A stretch of 64,000 bases of DNA from an uncultured Bacilli bacterium (GCA_934122275.1 CAKOWI010000007.1:6887-70886), one strand, 5' to 3'. Positions 7,444-16,460 are shown, numbered from the stretch's first letter. Made by a program: numbers and translations. Notes: generated from the letters alone by a model not told the origin.

Positions 7444-9477
7444 CTATTTTGTTATAGTAATTGTTTTACTATCTACTTCAACGGTTCCTGTTTCGAATGA
7501 AGCAGCTGAATCACCACCTAATATTGAATTCCAATCAAAAGCTTTACCTGTTTTATTTACTATATTTAAAAGTTGTTCACAGCCGTTCATAGAATACTCT
7601 TCAATTATTGTAACATTACTTGGAATAGTAAGTTTTTTCAAACCATTTATGTAGCTAAGTGCACCATACTTTATTGTAGTTATTCCACTTCCTAAATCCA
7701 GACTATTAATAGTTGAATTCGTAAATGCACCCGATGTTAAAATCTTTACTCCACTTCCTAATTTTAAAGTATTAATAGTTGCTTCTCCAAATGAATAATC
7801 ATTTAACTGAGATACACTATCTGGTAATACCAATGTGTCTATCGATAAACCTTGAAATGCGTTTCTGTCGATAACTTCAGTATTATTAGATAAAGTTAAA
7901 CTATCTACTTTCGTATTCCAAAAAGCATATGATGTAATCGTAGTAGGTCCATTTATAAATTTTAAAGCGCCAATAGTAGAATTGTAAAATGCATTTTTCC
8001 CAATTGAATCAACATTATTAAAAGTTAATGTATCTATTTTAATGTTTGCTAATGCATTTTCACCAATCGTTGTAATACTACTAGGAAGTTTGAGGTTATT
8101 TGCTTTAAAACCTGAAAAAGCATAATTTCCAAGTGTAGTTATACCATTTGGCAAATTTAGAGTTTGAATTTTAGCACTGTTAAAAGCACTCTCAGGAATT
8201 GTATTTAATCCACTTCCTATTGATACTGTATTAATATCAGAATTAGAAAAAGCTTTAGTTCCTATCTTTTGTATACCGTCCTTTAGAACTACAGAATTTG
8301 TTTTTGTACTACTAAATACTTCATCACCAACTTCAGTAATTATGCCATTAAATTTTATATTTGATATCTCAGCATTTGCAAAAGTTTCACTTGAAATAAC
8401 AGATAATCCGCTACTTATAGTAACTGAGTTTAATTTAGAAGCCCTAAAAACTCTAGTTCCAAATGAAGTAACACTACTTGGTATAGTTATATTTATATTA
8501 GCTTTTAAGTTTTCAAATAAATTACTTCTTATGGATGTTACACCATCTTTTATACTCACACTCTTTATTCTAGGATTAGAGTAAAGAATTTTTATTATGT
8601 AATTAGCTTCTTCGTCAGTAAATCCCATACCATCTTCGCTTTCTGGCGAAGTTAAACTACTATAAAGCTCATCCTTAGTTCCAAAATCACTTGCAGAAGC
8701 ATCACCACTTAACATTGAAGGTAATACTGATGAAAATAGACTTATCATTTTTTCATTACCATTTGCCAATGTGTTAGAAAGACTTGTTCCGACTTCTTCT
8801 GCAATTGAGTTTTCTTCACTATTCATATTGCCAGTCCCGTCAATACTTAAATCACCATTGACATAAGTATACTTAACATTATCTCCTAACAATCCAGTTA
8901 TAGTAGGAAAAGTAAAATCATCTGATGAAGGAGTTGTTGTATCCTCACCACCTACTGCTTGTTCATATTGCATTGTTATTTCAAATGTTACACTTGATGA
9001 GGGATTAACAGATTCTCTTTTCCATTTAAACATTAATGTTATCTTTTTCTCATCATTTGGTTTCATAACTTCGTTTTTTGCTACTCCACTAAATGTAACT
9101 TCTATATCATCACTTGATAATTCATCTACATTTATTTCATTACCATTTACATCTTTTACTATTATTCCTTTTAATACTGCATCTACCGACCCTACGTTCT
9201 TTATTACAGTATCTACACTTGCATATGCTCCTGGATATTGTAATTCAGGCACTACAACCTCTAGATTATGTTTTTTTGTCTCTTCTATTGTTGCTGTTGC
9301 ACCCTTACTTCCTTCTTCTGTTATCTTTTCTACTCTATCAAATATTATATCAAAACTACCTTCCGCCTTTGCAGTTCCACTTAAATTAAGACTACGACTA
9401 AAAAGTGCATAGCCTACCGATAACACTAGAAAAAATGCTATAACTCCAACTATTATTTTGCTTTTACTACTTCTCAT
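7444..9477 (-). CDS. BspA-type leucine-rich-repeat surface protein with SipW-type leader
   Basis: The N-terminus (basic start, hydrophobic residues 9-27, then YALFSRSLNLSGTAKA) is the leader seen on SipW-dependent proteins such as TasA and camelysin. Residues ~40-170 form a beta-rich domain. From about residue 290 on, ~23-residue BspA-type repeats (for example VTSFGTRVFRASKLNSVTIS, ITTLGNYAFSGFKANNLKLP) continue almost to the end. Such proteins are exported and mediate adhesion or matrix formation. There is no C-terminal LPxTG or membrane anchor and no sipW in the window. It is a single-gene unit with its own promoter and terminator. Confidence 0.85.
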   Translation of the reverse strand: MRSSKSKIIVGVIAFFLVLSVGYALFSRSLNLSGTAKAEGSFDIIFDRVEKITEEGSKGATATIEETKKHNLEVVVPELQYPGAYASVDTVIKNVGSVDAVLKGIIVKDVNGNEINVDELSSDDIEVTFSGVAKNEVMKPNDEKKITLMFKWKRESVNPSSSVTFEITMQYEQAVGGEDTTTPSSDDFTFPTITGLLGDNVKYTYVNGDLSIDGTGNMNSEENSIAEEVGTSLSNTLANGNEKMISLFSSVLPSMLSGDASASDFGTKDELYSSLTSPESEDGMGFTDEEANYIIKILYSNPRIKSVSIKDGVTSIRSNLFENLKANINITIPSSVTSFGTRVFRASKLNSVTISSGLSVISSETFANAEISNIKFNGIITEVGDEVFSSTKTNSVVLKDGIQKIGTKAFSNSDINTVSIGSGLNTIPESAFNSAKIQTLNLPNGITTLGNYAFSGFKANNLKLPSSITTIGENALANIKIDTLTFNNVDSIGKNAFYNSTIGALKFINGPTTITSYAFWNTKVDSLTLSNNTEVIDRNAFQGLSIDTLVLPDSVSQLNDYSFGEATINTLKLGSGVKILTSGAFTNSTINSLDLGSGITTIKYGALSYINGLKKLTIPSNVTIIEEYSMNGCEQLLNIVNKTGKAFDWNSILGGDSAASFETGTVEVDSKTITITK

Positions 9478-9535
9478 TTTTCTACCTCTTTTTATAAATG
9501 TTTATAATCAGTATTTTCTACTATTTTACCATTAA

Positions 9536-9565
9536 ATAGTATCATATTATTTATCATATGGTCAA
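9536..9565 (-). promoter_or_regulatory. Probable promoter of the leucine-rich surface protein gene
   Basis: TTGACC (9560-9565), an 18-bp spacer and TACTAT (9536-9541) on the minus strand. A TACTATTT/AAATAGTA inverted repeat overlaps the -10 and the start region and could be an operator or 5' hairpin. Confidence 0.45.
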
Positions 9566-9599
9566 TTATTTTTTCTATATATATAAAATTAGTGTAAAC

Positions 9600-9624
9600 A
9601 AAAAAGAGCAATGATATACTCTTA
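9600..9624 (-). terminator. Terminator of uvrC
   Basis: Minus-strand AAGAG-tatatcattg-CTCTT followed by a T run, overlapping the uvrC stop codon. Confidence 0.7.
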
Positions 9625-11379
9625 ATTTTCTTTTAAATAATTGTATAAATTTTCTGCAACATCATGAGGCAAACTTTCTGAAAGTTCTTCAATTGTTAGT
9701 TCTTTTAATTTAGATATAGTTTTATACTTTTTTAGTAATTCTTTTTTTCTTTTATCTCCAATACCCACTACATTATCAAGTATACTTGATAATGCACCTT
9801 TGCTTCTTATATCTTTGTGATAACTTATTGTAAACCTATGAACTTCATCACTCATTCTAGTTAATAGATGAAATATATCACTAGTCTTATCAATACCATA
9901 TTCCTTTTGACTAGATACTAATGCTGTAATAGTATGTTTATCATTTTTCTTAAGACCATATACAGGTATATCTAAATATAAACTATCTAAAATTTCTTTT
10001 GCAGCATTAATTTGTATTATTCCACCATCAACCAAAATAAGATCAGGTTTTTGTAAATGATCATGAAGTACTCTATAATATCTTCTATATATTACTTCTT
10101 GCATTAAGTGATAATCATCTTTGTGTTCTAAAGTTATTTTAAACTTTCTATATTCTTTTTTATCTGGTTTACCATTAGAAAAAACAACCATTCCTGAAAC
10201 AGTAAAAGTACCAAATAGATGTGCATTATCAAAAATTTCTATTCTTTTTAAGTCATTTATACCTAATAATTTTCCAAGCTCATTGTTTGAATCAAATGTT
10301 CTTTTTTCATCCCTTGAAATTAATTCAAATTTTTCATCTAATACTATCTTAGCATTATCATATGCCATATCAACTAACTTTTTCTTTATTCCTTTAACTG
10401 GCACTACTACCTTTGTATTTAATGCATTAGACAATAATTCTTCATCAAAGTCATTACTTACTAATATTTCTTTAGGAATTTCATTTTTTTCATAAAAACT
10501 AATCACATAGTAAGATAAAATATCAGAAATTTCATCTATAACAGGAAATACTTCCCCATCTCTTTTATTTATTCTTCCATCTCTTAAATGTAAAACTTGA
10601 AATGATATATAATCATTTTTTAAATAGTAATTAATTACATCTCTATTAACATTATCATTTAAGCTAATCTTTTGTTTTTCTAGAACTTTATCTATATACT
10701 CAAGCATTTCTTTATATTCCATAGCTTTTTCAAAATTCAAATGATTAGAGGCCTCTTCCATTTTATATTTTACTTTTTTAATAACATCATCATAATTTCC
10801 TTTTAAAAAGCTTGTTACTTCATCAATCATCTCTTTTTCTTTTGATGAATCAATATCATTAGCACAGTATCCTAAGCATTGTCCAATATGATAATATAAA
10901 CAAACTTTATCAGGCATATTATGACATTTTCTAAATGGATATATTCTGTTTAATAGCTCTACTGTCTTTCTTGCAGCATTACTATTAGGGTAAGGTCCAA
11001 ATAATTTTCCTTTATGTCCTTTAATATTTCTAGGTCTTGATATAATAAGTCTTGGATGTTTTTCACTTGTAATTTCTATATAAGGGTATGATTTATTATC
11101 CTTTAGCATTATATTATATTTTGGAGAATACTTCTTAATTAAATTAATTTCTAAAAGAAGAGATTCTACCTCTGTTTGAGTTACTATATATTCAAAGTCA
11201 ACAATATTTTCTACTAAAGCCTTAGTTTTTCCAGTATGCTCTCTATTAAAGTATGATGATACTCTTCTTTTTAGATTCTTAGCTTTTCCTACATATATTA
11301 TTTTACCATCTACATTTTTCATTAAATAACAACCAGGACTTGTTGTTAATAATCTTAATTTTTCTTTTATCCTATCCAT
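9622..11379 (-). CDS. uvrC: Excinuclease ABC subunit C
   Basis: The N-terminal GIY-YIG nuclease domain (PGCYLMKNVDGKIIYVGKAKNLKRR) makes the 3' incision in nucleotide excision repair. It is followed by the conserved Cys-containing region (CHNMPDKVCLYYHIGQC), a UvrB-binding UVR motif (NFEKAMEYKEMLEYI), the RNase H-like C-terminal nuclease (LVDGGIIQINAAKEIL) and a terminal helix-hairpin-helix (LDNVVGIGDKRKKELL). At 585 residues it is a full-length protein. ATG 11379 is chosen because AGGTGAT lies the right distance before it; a GTG three codons upstream has no site. uvrA and uvrB are not in the window. Confidence 0.95.
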   Translation of the reverse strand: MDRIKEKLRLLTTSPGCYLMKNVDGKIIYVGKAKNLKRRVSSYFNREHTGKTKALVENIVDFEYIVTQTEVESLLLEINLIKKYSPKYNIMLKDNKSYPYIEITSEKHPRLIISRPRNIKGHKGKLFGPYPNSNAARKTVELLNRIYPFRKCHNMPDKVCLYYHIGQCLGYCANDIDSSKEKEMIDEVTSFLKGNYDDVIKKVKYKMEEASNHLNFEKAMEYKEMLEYIDKVLEKQKISLNDNVNRDVINYYLKNDYISFQVLHLRDGRINKRDGEVFPVIDEISDILSYYVISFYEKNEIPKEILVSNDFDEELLSNALNTKVVVPVKGIKKKLVDMAYDNAKIVLDEKFELISRDEKRTFDSNNELGKLLGINDLKRIEIFDNAHLFGTFTVSGMVVFSNGKPDKKEYRKFKITLEHKDDYHLMQEVIYRRYYRVLHDHLQKPDLILVDGGIIQINAAKEILDSLYLDIPVYGLKKNDKHTITALVSSQKEYGIDKTSDIFHLLTRMSDEVHRFTISYHKDIRSKGALSSILDNVVGIGDKRKKELLKKYKTISKLKELTIEELSESLPHDVAENLYNYLKEN

Positions 11380-11443
11380 ATATATCACCTAAAACATTAT
11401 ATCATAAACTAAAAGAATGAAATAAATTTCATTCTCTTAAATT

Positions 11444-12547
11444 CTATTTTTTTATAGAACCAACACAATTATATTCATGTTTTTTACACAAAAATTTATA
11501 AATCAAATCTATGCTAAATTCTTCATCTCTATACATTCTCTTAATGTTATACATTCTCTTAATGTTATACATTCTCTTAATGTTATCGTATAATTTTCTA
11601 ATAGCAGATGCATAATCTAGTAACTGTTTTTCATTCATTAAAATTTCATCAAAATTCTTTAGTTTCGAAAAATCCTCTCCCCATACTAATTTTAGAGCAT
11701 CAGTTTCATCAGTATTTAACCCATCTATAAATGATGTCATTACTATTTCTTTTCTACATCTAATATGTCTAAATAAACTAAAATCAGAATCAGTATACTT
11801 GTTTATAGTCTCTAATTTATATTGATCTCTAATCTTACATAAAGCTTTTTTATATGTTGCATAAATAGATTGCTTTGAATTGCTTGAATTCTTTGTTAAT
11901 TTAGATAAAAAACTATCATATTTATCTTTAGTATCTTCAAAACTTTCAGCTTTTAAACAAACAAAAAGAACTGTTTTTTGTAAAAGAGTAAGTTTACTTT
12001 CTGACATCATATTATACATTATATTATTTATTGTGTCTTTTGTTTCAATGGTATCATTAAAATCATTTTGTTTATTTTCTTTTGGTATACTTTCCTTAGT
12101 ATATTGTTCTATTTTTCTTTCCAAACCGTTTTTTAATTTTCTTTTAAGATTTGCTTTATAAACACGCATACCATTTTTCTTATACTCATTTAAAGTACTA
12201 ATTAAAATTAAATATCCATCATCATATAAATCCATAGTAAGACTAGAGTCATAACTCAAATCACTCATTGCTTCTTCTATTAGATATGAATAATCGTTAA
12301 TTTCATCTATTGAAGTATCAGACATTTTAATGTTCTTGCACAAAATACGTTTTTCTATTTCCTCTTCAACATAATCAAATAATTGATTAAGGTTAATTAG
12401 GTCTTCATTATATAAACTTATATATGGTGATGTAATACTTTTAATCTCATTATTTGTTAGTCCAGTTTGCCAATACATTCTAACTATAGTATTTGTTATA
12501 TCCTTTTCTTTACATATAATTCCTTCAATATCTCTGTTTTTAATCAT
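11444..12547 (-). CDS. Unknown protein with sigma-factor-like organisation and an internal 18-bp triplication
   Basis: 367 residues, start after AAGGGGGTTATAAT. It is not recognised as a named family. The middle (DGYLILISTLNEYKKNGMRVYKANLKRKLKNGL) resembles the region-2 layout of sigma-70 factors. The segment LTLLQKTVLFVCLK...SNSKQSIYATYKKALCKIRDQY resembles a region-4 helix-turn-helix. The match is by eye and weak. Near residue 322-340 the motif RMYNIK occurs three times in a row through an exact DNA repeat. No membrane segment. It could be a divergent sigma-like regulator or an unrelated helical protein. Confidence 0.5.
   Translation of the reverse strand: MIKNRDIEGIICKEKDITNTIVRMYWQTGLTNNEIKSITSPYISLYNEDLINLNQLFDYVEEEIEKRILCKNIKMSDTSIDEINDYSYLIEEAMSDLSYDSSLTMDLYDDGYLILISTLNEYKKNGMRVYKANLKRKLKNGLERKIEQYTKESIPKENKQNDFNDTIETKDTINNIMYNMMSESKLTLLQKTVLFVCLKAESFEDTKDKYDSFLSKLTKNSSNSKQSIYATYKKALCKIRDQYKLETINKYTDSDFSLFRHIRCRKEIVMTSFIDGLNTDETDALKLVWGEDFSKLKNFDEILMNEKQLLDYASAIRKLYDNIKRMYNIKRMYNIKRMYRDEEFSIDLIYKFLCKKHEYNCVGSIKK
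11532..11585 (-). repeat. Three exact copies of an 18-bp unit within a gene
   Basis: The + strand unit TACATTCTCTTAATGTTA repeats at 11532, 11550 and 11568. It encodes the hexapeptide RMYNIK in register, so copy number changes keep the frame. Confidence 0.95.
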
Positions 12548-12624
12548 ATTATAACCCCCTTGATTTTATAACCCTCTGATTGGCTACATATAATAGCACG
12601 TTTTAATGGATTTGTCAAAATCAT

Positions 12625-12648
12625 ATAAAAAGCATCTAAATGATGCTA
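12625..12648 (-). terminator. Terminator of murE
   Basis: Minus-strand AGCATC-atTTA-GATGCT followed by TTTTTA, just after the murE stop. Confidence 0.65.
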
Positions 12649-12659
12649 AAATTATTTTG

Positions 12660-14057
12660 TTAATCGTCTATTTTTTCAATTCTAACTAAATTTTTACTTT
12701 CTAAATATTCTAAAACACATTTTTTATCATTAAATGGGATTTTAACGTTATTTTTTATAATCATAACTTCTTCATGACCTTTACCTAAAATAAGTAATGC
12801 ATCATTACTTTGCAATAAATCAATTCCCTTTATTATGGCTTTTTTTCTATCCAATTCTATCTCATAATTATCATTTTTATTATCCTTTAACATATCATTT
12901 ACTATTTGATTAGGATCTTCATTATGAACATCATCACAAGTTATAATCGCCTTATCACATAAATCTGTTACTAGTTTCATCATAATAGGTCTTTTTGTTC
13001 TATCCCTATCACCAGTACAACCAAAAACAGTGTAGATATGTCCATCACATACTTCTTTTACCGTACTAATTACGTTTTGAATTGCATCTGGAGTATGAGC
13101 ATAATCTACTATGATACGATTATTTTTATATTCTACCATATCCATTCTTCCTGCTGGACAATTAATGTTTTCCAAAACATCTGCAATTGAAGAAAAAGTA
13201 ATTCCTAACTCATGAAGAATAATTATAGTAACTAAAGCATTATATATGTTATATTTCCCAATTAGTGGCATATGAATATTTTGTTTAACATCATTATATA
13301 TAAATGTAAAATATGTGCCTAAAATACTCATTTGATAATCAGTTACTCTATAGTCACCACCCGTAAAGCCATACATTATATTATTATTATAATCTAATGT
13401 AAATAAGTCTTTATTTTTATCATCATAATTAATTATTGCTTTTCCACCTGCTCGTACTTGATTAAATAACTTCATTTTACACTTCGCATAATTTTCCATA
13501 GTACCATGAATATTTAAATGATCTTGTGTTAAATTGGTAAATATAGCATATTCAAATTCAACATTTTCTAATCTTTGGTGCATTAATCCTTCACTAGATG
13601 CTTCTATAACTGCATATCTATATCCTTCATCATATGCAGTTATTAACATATCATAAATTTCAGTTACTTCTGGTGTTGTATTTGGTAAATCACAAACCTT
13701 CTTATCCATAAAGAATCCGACTGTTCCAATATAACAACATTTTTTATTTAATTTATTTAGTGCATCATATATCAAATATGCAGTTGTTGTTTTTCCATTA
13801 GTACCAGTGATTCCTACTATATGCATCTCATTTAAATATTTATTATAATTTTTCTTTAAGTAATCATTTAAATATGCCCTTGTATCTTTTACTATTTCAT
13901 AATCTATGTCATAGTTTCCTTCTTCTGCAATTATCTTTGATGCACCATTTTTAATTGCTTGAGGTATAAAATCATGACCATCACCAACAATACCACGAAG
14001 TGCAACAAATATATCTCCCTTTTTTACTTTTCTTGAATCAGTTCTAATATTTATCAT
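12660..14057 (-). CDS. murE: UDP-MurNAc-tripeptide synthetase MurE (amino-acid specificity unclear)
   Basis: 465 residues in the Mur-ligase layout: N-terminal DSRKVKKGDIFVALRG, P-loop IVGITGTNGKTTTAYL, central NLTQDHLNIHGTMENYA and C-terminal VDYAHTPDAI. MurE adds the third residue (meso-DAP or Lys in most bacteria) to UDP-MurNAc-L-Ala-D-Glu in the cytoplasm. The specificity loop, DNPR in DAP-adding enzymes, reads DDVH-NEDP here, so DAP cannot be assumed. ATG 14057 is chosen because GGTGGTATT precedes it and family homology starts there; the frame stays open 22 codons further upstream without a site. Confidence 0.93.
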   Translation of the reverse strand: MINIRTDSRKVKKGDIFVALRGIVGDGHDFIPQAIKNGASKIIAEEGNYDIDYEIVKDTRAYLNDYLKKNYNKYLNEMHIVGITGTNGKTTTAYLIYDALNKLNKKCCYIGTVGFFMDKKVCDLPNTTPEVTEIYDMLITAYDEGYRYAVIEASSEGLMHQRLENVEFEYAIFTNLTQDHLNIHGTMENYAKCKMKLFNQVRAGGKAIINYDDKNKDLFTLDYNNNIMYGFTGGDYRVTDYQMSILGTYFTFIYNDVKQNIHMPLIGKYNIYNALVTIIILHELGITFSSIADVLENINCPAGRMDMVEYKNNRIIVDYAHTPDAIQNVISTVKEVCDGHIYTVFGCTGDRDRTKRPIMMKLVTDLCDKAIITCDDVHNEDPNQIVNDMLKDNKNDNYEIELDRKKAIIKGIDLLQSNDALLILGKGHEEVMIIKNNVKIPFNDKKCVLEYLESKNLVRIEKIDD

Positions 14058-14145
14058 AATACCACCATTTTCTACATTATATAACATATTATATAATATA
14101 TTTGAAAAACTAACAATAATCATTTATAATATTTTTGGTGATTTT

Positions 14146-14694
14146 ATGTTTACAATAGAAAATAATGTATCAAATGAAATTATAATAAATAAATCAAGAT
14201 TTATATGCTATCTTTTTAAAGTAGATAATTTATATGATGTAAAAAAATACATAGAAGAAATAAAATTAGAATATAAAGATGCAACTCATTATTGCTATTC
14301 ATACATAATAGGAAATGTAAAAAAAGCATTTGATGATAAAGAACCTAGTCATACAGCTGGATTACCTATGTTAAATGTACTTGAAAATAAAAAGTTAGAT
14401 AACATATTAGCTATTGTTGTAAGATATTTTGGTGGTACTAAATTAGGAGCTGGTGGCTTAGTTAGAGCATATACTGAAGCAGTTACAAAGTGTTTAGATA
14501 AAACAAAAATAATTAGAAATATAAAGCTACTAAGCAAGAAAATAAAATTCAAATATGAAGACATAAATACGATAAATTATTTATTAAAAGATTATAAAAT
14601 AACTTATAAAGAGTATGACTCTGATGTAATTTATGAATTTATTTATGAAGAAAATAACTATCCCGATGGCATAGACAAATATTTAATAAAATAA
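14146..14694 (+). CDS. yigZ: YigZ/IMPACT family protein
   Basis: 182 residues with the YigZ signature: KSRFICYLF near the N-terminus, ATHYCYSYIIG, FDDKEPSHTAGLPML and AIVVRYFGGTKLGAGGLVRAYTEAV. The C-terminal part is the smaller ferredoxin-like domain of this family. In eukaryotes the relative IMPACT modulates Gcn2; the bacterial role is poorly defined, with proposed links to translation or nucleotide binding. GGTGATTTT precedes the ATG. It is read divergently from murE and ends in a bidirectional terminator. Confidence 0.9.
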   Translation: MFTIENNVSNEIIINKSRFICYLFKVDNLYDVKKYIEEIKLEYKDATHYCYSYIIGNVKKAFDDKEPSHTAGLPMLNVLENKKLDNILAIVVRYFGGTKLGAGGLVRAYTEAVTKCLDKTKIIRNIKLLSKKIKFKYEDINTINYLLKDYKITYKEYDSDVIYEFIYEENNYPDGIDKYLIK

Positions 14695-14737
14695 AAAATC
14701 AAAGGATTAAGCTTTTTAAAGTTTTCCTTTGATTTTA
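14693..14737. terminator. Strong bidirectional terminator
   Basis: AAAATCAAAGGA paired with TCCTTTGATTTT across a loop, between convergent yigZ and the pseudopilin gene. Confidence 0.88.
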
Positions 14738-14742
14738 TTAAG

Positions 14743-15201
14743 TTAATTCGTACTCTGACCCGTACAAAGTTTATCGGATTCTCCTGTTTCTAATTTCTGT
14801 TCTTTGCATCCACAATCGTTATATGTTCCACTATCTAAAATAATGAAATACATTAGTTTAACATCATCGCTGTCCATTGCACTTTTACATTTTTTAATAT
14901 TAACTACAATACCTTCTTTAATTTTATTTAAATCCTTAATGCTAACATAATCGCCATCAATTAATTTTTTTACTTCTACAGATTTTGTATCAGTCGGTGT
15001 TAAATTATAAATTACACTAGGATTATCTGCAACATAACTTTTAGCACCAGTTAAAACAGAACTAATTTGATTTTCAAGGTTTTTTTCATCTTGTTTCTTT
15101 CTTATGCTGTTTACTGCAACAGTACTTATTGATAACAATATTCCCAAAATTACTATTACAGCTAGTAACTCTACTAGAGTAAATCCTCTCTTACTTTTCA
15201 T
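14743..15201 (-). CDS. Type IV-like pseudopilin (class 1 prepilin leader)
   Basis: The N-terminus KSKRGFTLVELLAVIVILGIL is a textbook type IV prepilin signal: a short basic leader, cleavage after Gly, Phe+1 and Glu+5, then a hydrophobic helix. The rest (~120 residues) is a small globular domain with three or four Cys near the C-terminus (CKSAMDS, DCGCKEQK, KLCTG). Such proteins assemble into type IV or competence pili or secretion pseudopili after processing by PilD/ComC. No pilus machinery is in the window. ATG 15201 has GGGTGA before it and overlaps the 3' end of trxA, so the genes are co-transcribed. Confidence 0.88.
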   Translation of the reverse strand: MKSKRGFTLVELLAVIVILGILLSISTVAVNSIRKKQDEKNLENQISSVLTGAKSYVADNPSVIYNLTPTDTKSVEVKKLIDGDYVSIKDLNKIKEGIVVNIKKCKSAMDSDDVKLMYFIILDSGTYNDCGCKEQKLETGESDKLCTGQSTN

Positions 15202-15499
15202 CTTCACTCACCCAGCTTTCAAACTCAGAAAGACTCATAAATCCAGTTCTTCTTTTAATTTCTTTTCCATTTTCTAGTACAACAACCGTTGGAATAGAAA
15301 ATACTTGATATTTATTAGCTAATTCATTTGATTCATCAACGTTTACTTTAAGAATATCTAGCTTGCCTTCTCCATCATAACTTTCAATTACTTTCGAAAG
15401 CATCTTACACGGACCACACCAGTCCGCATAAAAATCAATTATTACTTTTTTATCCTTAATTTCATTTTCAAATTCTTTTTCATTTATATGTTTTATCAT
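15191..15499 (-). CDS. trxA: Thioredoxin
   Basis: 103 residues with the active site FYADWCGPCKML and the cis-Pro segment FSIPTVVVLENGKEI, both standard for thioredoxin. It reduces disulfides in cytoplasmic proteins using thioredoxin reductase. ATG 15499 is preceded by AGGTGA at the right spacing. It lies between the CvpA-like gene and a Cys-containing pseudopilin, all on the minus strand. No thioredoxin reductase gene is in the window. Confidence 0.93.
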   Translation of the reverse strand: MIKHINEKEFENEIKDKKVIIDFYADWCGPCKMLSKVIESYDGEGKLDILKVNVDESNELANKYQVFSIPTVVVLENGKEIKRRTGFMSLSEFESWVSEDEK

Positions 15500-15542
15500 T
15501 ATTATCACCTATATTATCTTTATATTATCATTTTTAATCATA

Positions 15543-16460
15543 TTAATATTCTGAATCATCATAATAATCTTCTGAATCGTCATAGTAATAATCATCATCT
15601 GAATAGTCATCATCCGAATAATCATCGTCAGAGTAATCGTCATCTGAATAGTCATCATCCGAATAATCATCGTCAGAACCATCGCTATCATCATCTGTAT
15701 CTGAATCATCCGTATCTGAGTCATCTGTATCTGAATCATCTGTATCCGAATCATCAGAGTCATTATTTTTATCTTCTGTTCTTTTGCCAAGAAGTTTATT
15801 ATCACTACTTAATTTTTCAATTTGAGAGTCAGTCGCTAGATCATTTTCAACTAAGTTACTAGCTATTTCATCGTTTAAATCACTATATGTATCAATGGTA
15901 TTTTCTTCATTTATTTTTTCAGTTGCAAACTTTTCACTTGTATATAAGCCACTATTTAGTTTATTTAAAACAACTGTTTTTTCTAATATTGTATTAGATA
16001 TTACTGATTCATGAAATGATTTAAAATTTAAATTTGGTAACCATAAAACTAATAGCATATTAAACATAAATATAACTATTACTGGTATATAACATAAAAC
16101 ACCAAATAATTTATAAAATATACCAGCTTCTACCATAGTATCAGTTAATTTATCTTTAAGTTTAACTTTCTTACTTAATTTATCAAATGCAAAAATACAT
16201 ATTAATAATATTAAAACATGGAAAATTACTCTCCAAAGTATTATGTTAATTGATTTTATTCCAGCTGCTTTACCAAAAAAGTTAAAGAATGGTAAAATAG
16301 TTATCAAATATTTACAAGCAAGCTTACTTACTATGCTAGCTACTAAAGTTGAACAAAAAAATACAACACTATCTACTATTCCTTTTAAGATACCAGCATT
16401 ATATCCTATGTATAGTCCAAATAATGCAACTAATATTAATATTATATCCACAAAGTTCAT
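15543..16460 (-). CDS. CvpA-like membrane protein with a long Asp/Ser/Tyr repeat tail
   Basis: Residues 1-150 contain about four hydrophobic segments (IILILVALFGLYIGYNAGILKGI, FFCSTLVASIVSKL, IILWRVIFHVLILLICIFAF, LFGVLCYIPVIVIFMFNML) in the arrangement of CvpA-family proteins, which affect colicin V production or envelope homeostasis. Residues ~235-305 are an acidic tail: D-S-D-T/D-D repeats, then five D-D-Y-S-D units, then a Tyr/Asp-rich end. The tail is encoded by tandem DNA repeats and would be extremely negatively charged; it may bind cations or face the wall. The start follows AGGAGGAATTC. Confidence 0.75.
   Translation of the reverse strand: MNFVDIILILVALFGLYIGYNAGILKGIVDSVVFFCSTLVASIVSKLACKYLITILPFFNFFGKAAGIKSINIILWRVIFHVLILLICIFAFDKLSKKVKLKDKLTDTMVEAGIFYKLFGVLCYIPVIVIFMFNMLLVLWLPNLNFKSFHESVISNTILEKTVVLNKLNSGLYTSEKFATEKINEENTIDTYSDLNDEIASNLVENDLATDSQIEKLSSDNKLLGKRTEDKNNDSDDSDTDDSDTDDSDTDDSDTDDDSDGSDDDYSDDDYSDDDYSDDDYSDDDYSDDDYYYDDSEDYYDDSEY
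15546..15765 (-). repeat. Tandem repeats encoding the acidic tail
   Basis: Short in-register units encode first SDTDD-type and then DDYSD-type pentapeptides. They are near-identical at DNA level with alternating synonymous changes, typical of slippage-driven expansion. Confidence 0.85.

Noticed and set aside
15488..15862. Plus-strand His/Asn-rich open frame, a possible metal-binding protein
   Set aside because: It is the complement of the Asp/Ser/Tyr repeats of the CvpA-like gene; no start signal.
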